Made by a program: the position numbers and the translations under genes. Source: Phytophthora quininea (taxonomy: Eukaryota; Oomycota; Peronosporomycetes; Peronosporales; Peronosporaceae). From it: DNA of 64,000 bases. The stretch is taken from positions 744,001-808,000 of the forward strand of contig JAAVTG010000845.1 in assembly GCA_011947345.1 (NCBI GenBank), given 5' to 3'. The notes beneath the pieces are model-generated. The model worked only from the letters and a program-made list of their open reading frames with translations, had not been told where the DNA came from and ran no database searches. This document shows, in pieces, positions 34,601 to 45,467 of the stretch (position 1 is its first letter; every line of letters begins with the position of its first letter).

Positions 34601-36096
34601 TCTGCGCTCTGACGGGAAAGCATGGGGATCAAACCCTTCGCTGGCTGCTAACTTTCGTGCAGCTGCCTCGTGCGGCCTCCTGAAGCTTATGCGTAACCGG
34701 CAGTTAGAGGCAACAATCTCCGTGTCCCAGTGGCATTTGCTTGGGTTTACCATGCAAGACTCCAGCGAGGATGTTCGTCGCAAATTCCTAAAGAAACTCA
34801 CATCGCATCTGATGAAGCAGCCCGCGCAGCACCCGCACAAATACATGAGCTATTTGGCCTTAGCAGGTAGGGATGCGAGCTCTGGCGTAAAGAAAGCTGC
34901 TCGAAATCTGCTCAAGCTCGCCGTCGAGCGCATGCGACGCATGTTCGACGCCGCGTCGTCGCGCGAGTCAGACGTTTTGACTAGTCCAGGCCAGCAGGCG
35001 ATCGGGTCGCCTAGCGTAAGTGCCCTCATGGTACCGGAGTACGCCTTGCCGTATGTGATTCATCTGCTAGCTCACCACCCAGAGTTTCCGTCCAAGTTAG
35101 TTGAGCGATCCCCCAGCGCAGTGGTTTTGCAGAGTTCACTGTGGGGTGCCCAATTGGCTTACTTGGGCTTCTTCCTCGACGGACTTGTCTCGACAAGTGC
35201 TAGAGCGACGGACAATATTGCCTTTTGCTGCAGATTTTGGCCAAGATATCCCAGTGCCACGACGTGATGACACCCCAAAGCAAACATATTTATCCACTAA
35301 TTGACAGCACCGCTGTGCTGCTGAAGAAGAAGATTAAGAACCAGTCGAACCTCAAGCCTTTCCCGGGAAGATCTTCCTGCCCAAACACCTCTACAGTCCC
35401 AGTAGACCAGCGACTACTTCGGAGATGAGAACGGAGCCAGAAGCCCCAGAGTCACTCGACTCAAACAACACGACTCCTGGCCCAGGACTCGGCGATGTAA
35501 GTGCCTTTGTGTTACAGTGTAGTTGGCTTTGTGGTATTAACGACCTGTGGTCTGTCCTGCAGTCCTTGTTGTCACCGATTAAGCCGGCAGACTTCGCTTC
35601 CCACTTTATGAGGCTGAATTCCCCTCCTGGCAGCTCTCTGAAGCGCAAGCGCTCTCTGACGCCATCCTCCGGAAGCAACAAGGGCAGCAATGCTGGCTCG
35701 ACTCAGCCAACCTCGGCTACTCCCCTCGCCGCCAATCGTTGCTGGGGCAAGGTCGGCCTGTTGTGAGGACATATGTGGATGACTCCAGTGATAGCGAAGC
35801 GGAATCAAACAGCCAGAAGCCGCAGTCAAAGGAGGTGTCAGCAGCAGCAGCAGCGACCCCTTCGATTGGAGCAAACACGATTGCAGAGGAGAAGGAGAAT
35901 CAAGAGGAAGAAGAGCAAGACGAAACGCCGCAGAAGAAGCACAAGACCGACACGAGCACACCTGCAGAGGTTTCTCCCGTCACTCCAATCCAGCGGGTGC
36001 GTCTTCATTGACTGTTTGCACTACCAGCAATATCTAACCTTCTTTTGCCTTCCGCAGCCCCGCCTGCGCTCAGCTCGACGCCGCCTCCAAGGGTAG
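31615..36096 (+). CDS. PDS5: PDS5-like sister-chromatid cohesion factor, several frame slips
   Basis: Start MSQRRTRASSRRAAIK at 31615, a basic N-terminus, then a very long HEAT-repeat protein. The segment KNVRALAACCLVEIMRIQAP is the hallmark of PDS5 (cohesin regulator controlling WAPL and cohesion in the nucleus). Later parts ISSYWEEEDEDKQLS, AVERMRRMFD and the basic, acidic low-complexity tail fit. Total about 1,470 residues. Two introns near the 3' end: 35497-35562 and 35997-36057. Frame slips occur near 33810 and 34280 (each net +1), 35224 (T4), 35368 (GGG) and near 35600; at each, homology or codon pattern continues in the new frame. In an essential gene these are most likely base-call errors. 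Beginning to 33.8 kb is intact and strongest evidence. Confidence 0.85.
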
Positions 36097-36335
36097 AAGA
36101 TGCCTAAGTCTGATGCCTCCGCTCGTGACGCAGCACCATGTTGCCGTTTTTAATTTTTTATGAAGGAAGACGAAGGATTGGTTTTCATTTCTCTCGTAAC
36201 TCATCTTGCCAACAGGAAGCAGCGCTTTACGAAGCAACCACAAGAAACGGAGGTCTGGGCGGACCGGCGAAAATTGCGAGAAGCACAACAAGATGGGACT
36301 GTTTGGATTACGGAGATAAATACGGCACGTGTCGT

Positions 36336-37213
36336 CTACGAGAGCAAGAAGTCGACGCTGTGGCGAGGGTCCACAGGAGTGTCGCTCACATCCGGCATGC
36401 TGGCTTGCCGCAAGTCCTCCAGCGTGCTGCCGATCTGGCCCGTGCGCGAAATTTTGGCGTCCGAGAGGATGCTAGCCGCTTGGGCGAGCGAGCCGCATGC
36501 GTTCTGCAGGGCCGTGACCAGGTCCCAGTCGGCGCTGAACCACGTGACGAGGCCGTCGGCGTCGAACTCGAAGCGGTACTGCACGGGCACGACGATGAGG
36601 TTGCTGATGACCTTCTGCAGCAGCTCCGAGTCGTTGCGCAGCGCCGGGTAGAGCGTCACGAGGCCGTCCCAGCGACAGCGCAGACTGAAGTACGAGTCCA
36701 CCACCACGACAGTCGAGTCGGCGAGCGTGGACACATTGATGGACAGCGCCTGGTACCTGGTGTAGGCGTAGAAGGCGCTGAAGCGCTGCCACTGGGAGCA
36801 GATGACGTCGACGCCCTTGTAGTCGGGGCCCGAGGTCTCGCTCGTCATGACGGACCGCAGGAACTGCTCCTGCTGCTCCATCGAGTTGGGCGTCATGCCG
36901 AACTCGAAGAGGCGGAAGTACTCCATGGCCACGCGAGCGGGCAGGCCGTTGCTGGTGCCTCTGGAGGCGAAGCAGTTGCTCTCGACGAGCAGCGTCTGCC
37001 TCTTGCGGCTCAGCTCGTCGATGTCGGCCAGCAGCATCTGCACGTCGTGGCTGAGCGTCAGCATCTTCTCCTTCTGCTTGGCGCGGTGGCGTCGCTGGTG
37101 GAATTTGTACTGCTGTCGGCGCCGCAGCACTTTTCGTCCACTGGGTCTGCGGGCCGCTTCGGATGCGCTGGCGGCTTGCTGGCCATGGCCACGACGTCTG
37201 CGGTCGCTGCCAT
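36336..37213 (-). CDS. bZIP transcription factor, oomycete non-canonical type (paralog 1)
   Basis: Start taken at 37213 (MAATADVVAMASKPP). The basic region reads RRRQQYKFHQRRHRAKQKEK, followed by a zipper with Leu at four heptad positions (TLSHDVQMLLADIDELSRKR, then QTL). Counting back from the zipper, the invariant Asn of N-x7-R is Tyr, while the Arg eight places later is kept. The remaining ~200 residues form a conserved domain (YFRLFEFG, QQEQFLRSVM, PDYKGVDVICSQWQRF, ITWFSADWD-like segments) shared with the other three bZIPs here; its fold is unknown to me, possibly NTF2-like. T4 at 37131-37134 is one base short, splitting DEK from LRRR. Nuclear, dimeric DNA-binding protein; targets unknown. 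Confidence 0.85.
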
Positions 37214-38119
37214 GCTGGACTCGGTATCGTTCGCGTCGTCGGGCTGCGTGTGGCTCTGTCTGGAACCGGGCGAGGGGCGTTGAGGCTGCTCGTCTGCCTG
37301 TTGCTTGCGTCGAAAGCGGCGAGAGACAAAGTGGGTGTGAGTGCCGGCGGCCTTTACTCGACTCGGCTCGGTCTCCACTGCATATGCTGACGAAAAGTTA
37401 ACCCTAGCCATCTTACACTTGGGAATTGTATGTTGCAGGGTTAAATGCCGTGTTCAAAGACACGCATGTCGGCACCAGGTGGCTGTTTGCCGCAGGACGA
37501 ACTTCACAGCAAAGCAGGCAGGCCGACGCCGACGATGCCGACGGTGGCGATTCCGGGCTGGGCGCCGCAAAATTTGCGGCCGGAACTCGCTCCCTTCGCA
37601 GAGATGAGGCTGCTCTTGCCGCTTGCTTGCTTTCGGTGCGCTTGATCCTCACCGAGACCGGCGGCCTGACTGTGCTCGTTCGTCATTCCTCGTGGCCCTT
37701 TTCCAGACTTGTTCAAGCAAAACGATGTTGGAGGCGAGCGACGCCCTAAAGCATACGACTTTCACGCATGCGAAAAACCACCTAGCTGCTGCTGGCCGAC
37801 GCCACTGCCTGCAGGAGCGCATTTACGGGCCTCCATGCGCTGCCGAGGCGGAGAGCTGCCCATGCCGACGCCCTTGAGTCAACGCCGCGTTGACTCAGTT
37901 CTGCCCAGCCCGGAATCGCGCTGCTAAAGTAATGTCCAGGCATGCTCAAACAGGGCATTTTGAAAGTCGATGGGATTTGATGTAAAATGGGCAGAGTTGG
38001 GAAAGTTCAAAGGGGCATTGCACAGGAAATGTATTGAATTGCCAGAAAACCCTAAAGGGCACTAGCTTACGCATGGAAATGTACGTGAGGTTAGCCTACG
38101 CACGCTCTGTTGGATCAGA
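37214..38119. other. Intergenic
   Basis: About 0.9 kb between divergent elements; GC-rich half 37.4-37.9 kb with open frames on both strands, no recognised gene. Contains upstream DNA of the bZIP gene. Confidence 0.4.
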
Positions 38120-38133
38120 AACTCACTGTTGTG

Positions 38134-39170
38134 CTATAACCTTCTTGCTTGACTCCAATCTGTCTGCCAGCTCCATGACTTCGAAGTATTGACGCGCTTG
38201 CAGTTCTCCGGTGGACCAGCTACACCGTTTAGCGTACTGAAATCCCCTTCCACAGTATGGGTTCCTGGAGCAATACTTGCGAGACCAACAGTAAATTCGA
38301 TGAGCGCTCCAAATTCACCACAAGGTTCGACTTTAGCCCACGCGTCTTCAAGCGACAGATCACCTTGATCCTTCACCTTTCTGCAAACATCACGCTTTAG
38401 CTTGTATTCGTGGATCAGGTTCTTGCGCTGGCTCCAGATCTCCTCGGTTGCCGATTCACCTAGGTGTTCTTGCAATTTTGCTGAATAAGCGATCAGCAGA
38501 CGACGTAACGCTCCATCCGTACACTTCACGATGTCAATCGACCTCGTTGGAGGCGCATCGCGGGCTTCTGCTGCAATATCGAGCTTGATATCGGTAATTC
38601 CGTCGATCATCACGGTCCGAGCTGTAGTAACAGCTTCCACCAAGCCTTGCTGACTCGTTGATTGCTGGGATTCAGTCGGTTCATTTACTTCATTGAGTTG
38701 TGGCATGTCTTCATCCTACTCGGGGTATCTTCGTCTACCATGTCCGCCAGATGCGCTGAAACTTCCAAAGTCTCTTCGCCGTCTTGATGCTCGTGGATGT
38801 TTGGTTGGTCCAGAGCCATGCCAGCGAAACCCACTTCAGCTCCTTGACGGCATGTATGAACATTGTGGTGTCCCGTGGCAATCTTGTCGAAAAGGTCTCT
38901 TGAGTGAAGGCAGCATCACGGTTAATGCTCAGAGACCTTTGGTGAATCGACAGTTGGCTCACCTTCGTCATTTCGCTTTCAAATTTCAACGCCAGTGATA
39001 AGTGGAGTTCATTCAGAGCAGCGTATTGTTCGCGCATAGTAACCGTTTTATACTGCAGCTTGCGAAAGCAGGCGCGGATCTTCTCGGTCAACTTGCAGAC
39101 CACAAATAGGCACAACCACCATGCGTCACTCGATTTCGTGTTAGCCTTTCGTCTTGAGAATCCCAAGACG
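38134..39170 (-). mobile_element. Degraded hAT-like transposase-derived sequence
   Basis: Two minus-strand blocks, 38735-39166 and 38134-38706, read ALNELHLSLALKFESEMTKV and, near the end, GLASIAPGTHTVEGDFSTLN. The latter resembles the C-terminal hAT-dimerisation-like segment (VESDFS...) common in oomycete hAT-like transposases. Blocks are in different frames, and stops lie upstream (39,200-39,300), so it is a relic. No terminal repeats identified. Confidence 0.4.
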
Positions 39171-40475
39171 AACGTAGTTCTTCAACAGAAAGTGGCATGC
39201 ATCGTGTATCAACTCCCAACGTGTCGGTATGTAGGTAACAGCAAATGTTGGCTGGAGAACTCCTTCAACAGCCTAGAATCCGAGCGGCAAAATGGGCACT
39301 CCTGGAGAGTTTTTGGCTTTTTATGCATAATGCCCCGATAGAGCATGCCTGGTAATGTCATCGCGGCTCGTGGTGGTAGACAGTGCAAGCTTGACTCACC
39401 ACCACCACAACTCCGCGCGGATCGGGCGCGTCCAGCAGGACATGGGCGATTCGGGCGCTACTAGTACGCCGCTGGTTGGCTCAGCATCCATTACGCGCTA
39501 GAATGCCCTCCAGCCGAGCGAGTCGCAGCAGTCTGGCCGTCCTGCTGGCGGCGGACTAATAACGGCTGCCGTCTTCCGCTCGAATCTCGGTTTGTCCGGC
39601 GACGTCCTCTACGCCGGCTCGCTGGACGCCGCTGCTCTTATCGATGGGCATCGAATTTTGTCACGCTGCAGCGAGGGCAGTTGATTGCGAGCGGAAACAG
39701 CCTGTGTCGTTGAGGTTTACGGTCTCCGCTGTGCCTGAAGCCCTGCAAGCTGGTCCGTGGTGTCGATCGCCTCGTAATCTCGGAGCACAAGCCCGACAGG
39801 AGCATGCATTCAGTCTCCTGCGGCACACTCCGGCTCGCCAGCAATGTGTCGAACACACTGTGCCCGGCGAGGTTCAATCCGAGCTCTCTGGCTACGATAG
39901 CACGACGGCCAAAAGCGTGCGCTTGTCGCTCCTCGAGCAGAGCAGCGAAACGCTGTCGCGGTCCATCAAAAGGTAGCGAAGGATGACCAGCACCTGCAGC
40001 GCCGCTCCTGGCCATCCCTCTGCGGCCATCCAAGCCGAGCTGCTTGCAGACTTCTGCCTTGCATTCCTGCCGCTCGCTGCAGCGTCTGACTCGCACCCTG
40101 CCTGACTCATTCGCGGCGGTGAGTCATGGCAGCCACGGTGGCTCTCGCGACCAGAAAGCTATTACGCCCCGTCCACCGGCTGTCACCACTTGTGCAGTGT
40201 ACAACAACGTCCGCGTGCCGGTGGCTCCCGCTCTCTCGCCATTTCTCCCTTCGTCCCCGGCACTCGAGTCAAAGGACGCTGCAGTCTCCGCTGGTCCTGC
40301 ACCGTGTTGTGCCGTCGCTATCGCGAAAAGCGCAGAGTTTGAGTCAAATCCACAGCCGGCAGCAGTCTCCCGAAAGACTCTCACATCGTGCTCGCAGCTC
40401 CACCCCCGAAACGAGGACGCGCGCCAATACTCCCCAACGCAGCAGCGCCGAGTCAGCAATTGCCAACCTGCCGCT
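39171..40475. other. Intergenic
   Basis: Upstream DNA of the next bZIP gene, with frames at 39638-40096 (minus) and 40044 on (plus) that precede the real start. No domain seen; a GGTGGTAGACAGTGCAAGC-type sequence near 39371 is not repeated in the window. Confidence 0.4.
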
Positions 40476-41323
40476 ATGAGCCAAAACGCGTCGGCGGGGG
40501 TCAACACCGGCAAGGCCAAGGCCAAGCCCAAGGATGACCAGGTGGACGAGAAGGTGCTGCGTCGGCGGCTGCAGTACAAGCTGCACCAGCGCCGCCACCG
40601 CGCTAAGCAGAAGCAGAAGGTGACGACGCTCGAGCTCGAGGTGCAGAACCTCATGGCCGAGGTCGAGACCCTCAACCGCAAGCGGCAGAAGCTGCTGGTA
40701 GACAACAATTTTTCGCGTCGAGAGGCACCGCCAGCGGCGTGCCCGCTCGCGTGGCCATGGAGTACTTCCGGCTCTTCCAGTTCGGCGCATCCCCGCTGCA
40801 TATCGATCAGCAGGAGCAGTTCCTGCGCGCGGTCATGACGGCCGACACCGAAGGACCCGACTACAAAGGGGTGGACGTCGTGGTCACGCAGTGGCGCCGG
40901 TACTGCGACTTCTTCGCCTACACGCGCTACGAGCCCATGGCCATCGAGATCTCCACGGTCGGAGACCTCACGGTTGTCGACGTCAGCTCCGTCTTCCACA
41001 TCCGGGCGCGGCGGGACGGCATCGTCACGCTCTACCCGTCGTTCAACGGGGAGCTGGAGCTCATGCAGAAGCTCGTGGGCAACATGATCAGCATCAACGG
41101 CAAGTACCGCTTCACGTTCGACTCGGCCGGTGTGATCACGTGGTTTAGCGCGGAGTGGGACCTCGTGGACGCCCTGCAGCGCTGTCTAGGGTCGCTCGGA
41201 GACGCCGCCGTCGTGCTCATGGACGCCAACATTTCGTCGTCCACCGGCCAGATCCGAGTGGAGGAGTGCAAGCCCAGAGTGCCGGTAAACCCTCGACACA
41301 ACCTCGAGTTCTTGCTCTCGTAG
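40476..41323 (+). CDS. bZIP transcription factor, oomycete non-canonical type (paralog 2)
   Basis: Start MSQNASAGVNTGKAKAK at 40476. Basic region LRRRLQYKLHQRRHRAKQKQ, then zipper LELEVQNLMAEVETLNRK. As in the 36.3 kb paralog, Tyr replaces the invariant Asn. C-terminal conserved domain from VAMEYFRLFQFG to the terminal HNLEFLLS. The two genes share most of their length (DEKVLRRR, QQEQFLRAVM/SVM, PDYKGVD, ending DFLLS/EFLLS) and lie divergently 3.3 kb apart, so they form a divergent duplicated pair. Frame: a T5 run at 40709-40713 is one base short, separating NNF from RGT-like sequence; otherwise intact. No introns. Expected role: nuclear DNA-binding regulator; targets unknown. Confidence 0.88.
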
Positions 41324-41629
41324 AGAAAGCGTCTGTATTTATGTCGAGGCCCAGCCATCCGCATTATGACTCCGTCTTGAAGGCTGTACGACCGCATAGA
41401 AGACTATAAGCACGGCCCGTAAAGTCTCAAGGCGAGCGCTTCTTTCGTTCCAGCTCAGCTTTTCGTATTTCGTCAGCTTCTTGCTCGTTGTCGCGTTGAG
41501 CATCTCTTCGTCATCTACATGATCCACCTGCTCTTCAACGCTCTGCAGAAACTCATTCGAGTCCAGTTTATTTTCTGGGACGGAACTACATGTAATTCCG
41601 ACAACGATTACGTCAGGTACTACCCAGAC

Positions 41630-42492
41630 TCATACGACTGTGATGATGCCGCTCTCGAGGGCGATGCGGGAGCCGCGTGTAAAGCGCGCGACGTCAGGAG
41701 AGAACTCATAACGCGACGCAGCGTCTCCAGCATTTGCAAATTGACCAGTAAACTGGTCACGAACCCCGTGCGGTCCACGACAAAAGTGAAGGTGCCCACG
41801 ACTGTGGTGGTGCCTGTCACGAGAGGCTGCACCTCTTCAAGGCTGACGGTGCCGTTCTTAAGACTCGGAAACAAGGCGCCGACGGTGTGGTGGTTGAAGC
41901 GCATGTAGAGCATGGCCTCCACCTCCATCACCACGCAGTCGCCGCAGCTCTCGACCTTCCAGGCTTGCGGCTCCAGCACGAACTCCGCAAAGTGCTGGCC
42001 ATAGAGTCTCCACTGCTCGACGAACGCCTCGACGCCGTGGATGTCGACGCCTTCCACGTTGACGGACAGGACGGAGCGCAGGAAAGTCTCTTGTTGCGGA
42101 GCCATGGCCAGCGAGTAGCCGTTCTGGTACACTTGGAAGAACTGCGCGACGAGGGCCACGGTGCGGTCGTGCAGCGACCCGACAGAGTGCTGCTGCTGTT
42201 GGCGGTGCAGCACCTCGGCGTTCTTGGCCTCCGCTTTGCGCTGGTGGAGTTCGCAGTACAGTCGGGCGATGTTGCCGTGCAGTTTGCTGACTTGGGTCTG
42301 CAGGTCCCGCAGCTTCTCTTCCTGCTTGGCTCGGTGCTTGCGTTGGTAGATCCGGTCTTGCAGTCGCTTCTTGGCTGCTCGAATCTCGCGCTTCTCCGAG
42401 TTGCTGGTCGCCGCTAACACTTGGGTATTGGCTCGATCGAGTGCCGACTGCAGCTCCTGTAAGCCGCAGTTGGGCGTGATGAGCGCCGCCAT
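41630..42492 (-). CDS. bZIP transcription factor, divergent type, copy A (3' frameshift)
   Basis: Start MAALITPNCGLQELQ at 42492. Basic region KKRLQDRIYQRKHRAKQEEK and zipper LRDLQTQVSKLHGNIARLYC; the position of the invariant Asn is Asp here. A conserved C-terminal domain follows (VAQFFQVYQNGYS, PQQETFLRSVL, GVDIHGVEAFVEQWRLYGQH). Nearly identical at the nucleotide level to 50205-51068, in opposite orientation. The frame runs to 41620 as written, but in the copy the run CCC (50999-51001) replaces CC here (complement GG at 41697-41698), which would give the matching end at 41630. This direct paralog comparison supports a one-base deletion in this copy. Nuclear DNA binding inferred; targets unknown. 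Confidence 0.88.
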
Positions 42493-43083
42493 GTTAAGTT
42501 TAAACCGGATTTGAAGTGCTGGCGGGGTTTTGAAGAATGAGCTCAGCGCTTTGGTCTGCCGTTCGTTCAACGCCCTGGTTCTTCCAGTTTTTCCACGGCT
42601 GGGGAGCCGAATAGCAATCGGGGCTATCCGAGACGAGGCCCCGCGACATCTTTGAGGTGCCGACTAAACCGATCGCACGTCCCGCGAATTCATGCAGCGG
42701 CTCAAGTCCGTCGATACCTACTCTAGTGACGACCACAACGAACGATGGCGTTTGCGAAGAAGTTGACGTTGGGCGTTGAGGGTTTAACAGCAGTCCTGAA
42801 TATGTCGGCGACGGCTCCTGTTCAGGCGACTCCCGCAAAAACAGAAAGTGTTGCATTCCAATCGGTCAATGACGAAACTCTCACACTGTGCTCAGCTTTC
42901 TCGCCAACAGGCCCAATGTTGTTGTTGTAACCTTGCCATGAACCTCGTCGCAAGGCCGTTAAGCACGGCAGGGAAGGTAACGGCGAATATTACTACAGCG
43001 GCAACTTTTTAATCCATCCTAAACTCCTATATCTGATAACTATCCAAATCTATCAGCGGCAAATTCAGATACGCCCTTGAGCC
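42493..43083. other. Intergenic, possible 61-codon ORF
   Basis: A small plus-strand frame 42745-42930 (MAFAKKLTLGVEGLTAV...) has fair codon choice but no homologous domain known to me; it may be chance. Otherwise upstream DNA of COG6 and the bZIP copy A. Confidence 0.35.
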
Positions 43084-45299
43084 ATGGCATCGGCAGCTCC
43101 GCAGGCCCTCCAGGCCCGCGTGCACAAGCTCCTGGGCTCGCGGGCGGAGCTGGAGGCCACCAAAGCGCTGCTGCGCACGCTCGTGTCGGACTCGGATGCG
43201 GCGCTGGTGACGCTGGACGTCTCGCAGCAGCCGTCGCTGGCCTCGCTGCGGCGGAACTTGCGGACGTCGCTGGAGAGTCAGCAGCTGGCACTGGCCCAGC
43301 AGGTCCTGGACGGCTTAGGACGAACTCTGGGACAGGTGCAGGACCTGGCAGGACGTGTAGCCGCGCTAGACGGCAAGTGCGAGCAAGTGCTGACCTTCCT
43401 GGAGACCACCAAACGAGAGACGCAGCAAGTGCAGACCGAGGCGGCGGCCCTGGCAGCAAAAGGGACAAAGTGCAGGGCGAGTGGCAGCAAGCCAGGACGT
43501 TCCTGGATCGGTACCAGGTGACGGAGGACGAAGTGCGAGCGCTGTATGCCGAGCACCTCGCAGACGAAGACATGGGCGCGTTCTTCAGTACGCTGGAGCG
43601 CGTGCAGCAGGTCAAGGTGGACTGCAAGGAGCTGGTGGCGTCGGGAGAAGTCAACTGCGCGTGAGTGTAAAGAGAGTCTAGTCATTTCGAAGTCTGGCTG
43701 CTGATGATTGGAGTTGTAGACTGGAGCTGCTGGATGCGGTCGGCAAGTACCAAGAAGCAGGCTTTGAGCGGCTCTACCAATGGACTGCTCGCAAGTGCGC
43801 CGACGTGGAAGGGAGCCGAGCACCATGCTGCATCGCGCAATTGCGTTGCTCAGTGACCGCGAGGAGTTCTACAAGTAAGTTGTGCTGCTATTGACTGAGC
43901 TGACCAGAGTGCTCATCGTTTTGTTGCGATTTTCTGCCCAGTTACTGCAAGGAGTGTCTGACGGCGTCGCGCAGGTCGCTCATTGTCCGGCGCTTCATCA
44001 TGGCACTGACGGTTGGGGGTCCCAATGGCATCCCTCGACCCATCGAGATGCACGCGCACGATCCGGTCCGCTACTGCGGCGACATGTTGGCCTGGGTCCA
44101 TCAAGCGATTGCTACGGAGAGCGAGTTATTCCGCGTGCTTTTCGACGGTGATGTCGAGTTCAGTCCGTCGACTAGCGCCAATTCTCCTCTGCTTGCCAAG
44201 GTTCCAACCGATGGAAGTTCAGTTTCTGTAGAGAACTCTCAGACCAACGTTGATGGCGAAGTGACGGAAGTCTGTACGTCGATGGTGGGGCGTGCATTTG
44301 ATGGCGTCGCGAGGCCTTTGCAAGTGCGTGTCGAGCAGACTCTTGGCTCTTCGCACGGCATTGTGATCGCCTACAAGTTGGTGCACCTGCTCGCCTTCTA
44401 CCATCACAAATTCGATCAGCTTGTTGCCCACTCCGAAGTCGCGCGAGCGCTTCATCACTGTCGGGAAACTGCGAACGAGGCTTTTCGACGTCAGTTCCAG
44501 CAGCTCGTGGACGCAGTGGCCTCCTCAGCACAAGACTACGCGGCTAGTCTTGCCGCTACGCACGTCACGCTCGATGTTGCCCACCGTCTCGTAGCACTCC
44601 TTGAAGTGTTCCAGAGCTCGCTTCTCCCCGAGCACGAGAAGGAGGCTGATCTAGCTCCTCTTTCGAGGGTGTGCTACCGGCAGTGGAGCTCATGTGCCAG
44701 CGCAGCGTGACGGGCTTGGACGCGGTGGACGCGCTCGTATTCCGCATCAACAACTTCAGCTGCCTGCAGGCCCTCTTGCGCGGTTCCCTGAAGTTGCAAA
44801 GTGGTGCACAGCTATGAGCTCCGATTTGGATCGGTGGCTTCGCGATCTCAGCGAGCTGCATGCCACTCGCCTGCTGGATCGGTGTCGTGTATCAGCTTTG
44901 CTACAGCATATCCAAGCGTACCAGCAGAGCCATGCAGCGGTGTCGGCCGAGGCGGGCACTTCTCCAGCGGATAGTCCCGGTCTTGACGGAGAAACGATCT
45001 CTCGAGTCATGGGCGACTTCTGTGCAGCACTGATGACGCTGATGTTTCCACAACTTGAAAGCTTGGCCCAACCTGCGCTCGCAGACAAGGCTCGCATACT
45101 CACGTCGGCTGCCCTCGCAGGCACTTATGCATTTATCCACGAGTTCGTGTATGACGCGAGGAACGGGTATATTCCCAGCAGTCAGCCCCAGTCTTCTTCT
45201 TCCTCGTGGTCATCATCCGAGAGGAACCGTCGAGTAGTGTTGCAGCACACGCCGGAGGAGATTCGAACGGTGCTCGAGATCGACGGGGAGGCCAAGTAA
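43084..45299 (+). CDS. COG6: Conserved oligomeric Golgi complex subunit 6, several frame slips
   Basis: Start MASAAPQALQARVHKLLG at 43084. Coiled-coil N-terminal part (VLTFLETTKRETQQ), then the strongly conserved COG6 block FIMALTVGGPNGIPRPIEMH followed by AHDPVRYCGDMLAWVHQ, then helical repeats to a stop at 45299. COG6 belongs to the lobe B tether that retrieves Golgi enzymes in retrograde COPI traffic. Two introns: 43662-43719 region (GTGAGT donor) and 43876-43941 region (GTAAGT donor). Slips: A4 at 43458-43461 between AAK and QGEWQQ; GGG 43811-43813; one near 44655; CCC 44786-44788 just before EVAKWC. Each needs one added base to keep homology. Length about 700 residues after repair, as expected for COG6. 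Confidence 0.9.
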
Positions 45300-45467
45300 A
45301 CGTAAGAAATACCGAGTGAACCGGCCAATCGTGAACAAAGCTGGCTGACTGTTGTGGAACTCGGCATGTTGTCTAGGTTTGTCTCCATTTACCAGTTGCG
45401 AGTCTTCCCGACCGCACATCCCAATCGTCGCGGATCTACAGAGGTCTCTCCACAGTAAAGGGTCCAA

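Noticed and set aside
36138..37283. 381-codon plus-strand frame opposite bZIP paralog 1
   Set aside because: Complementary-strand artefact of the bZIP codons.
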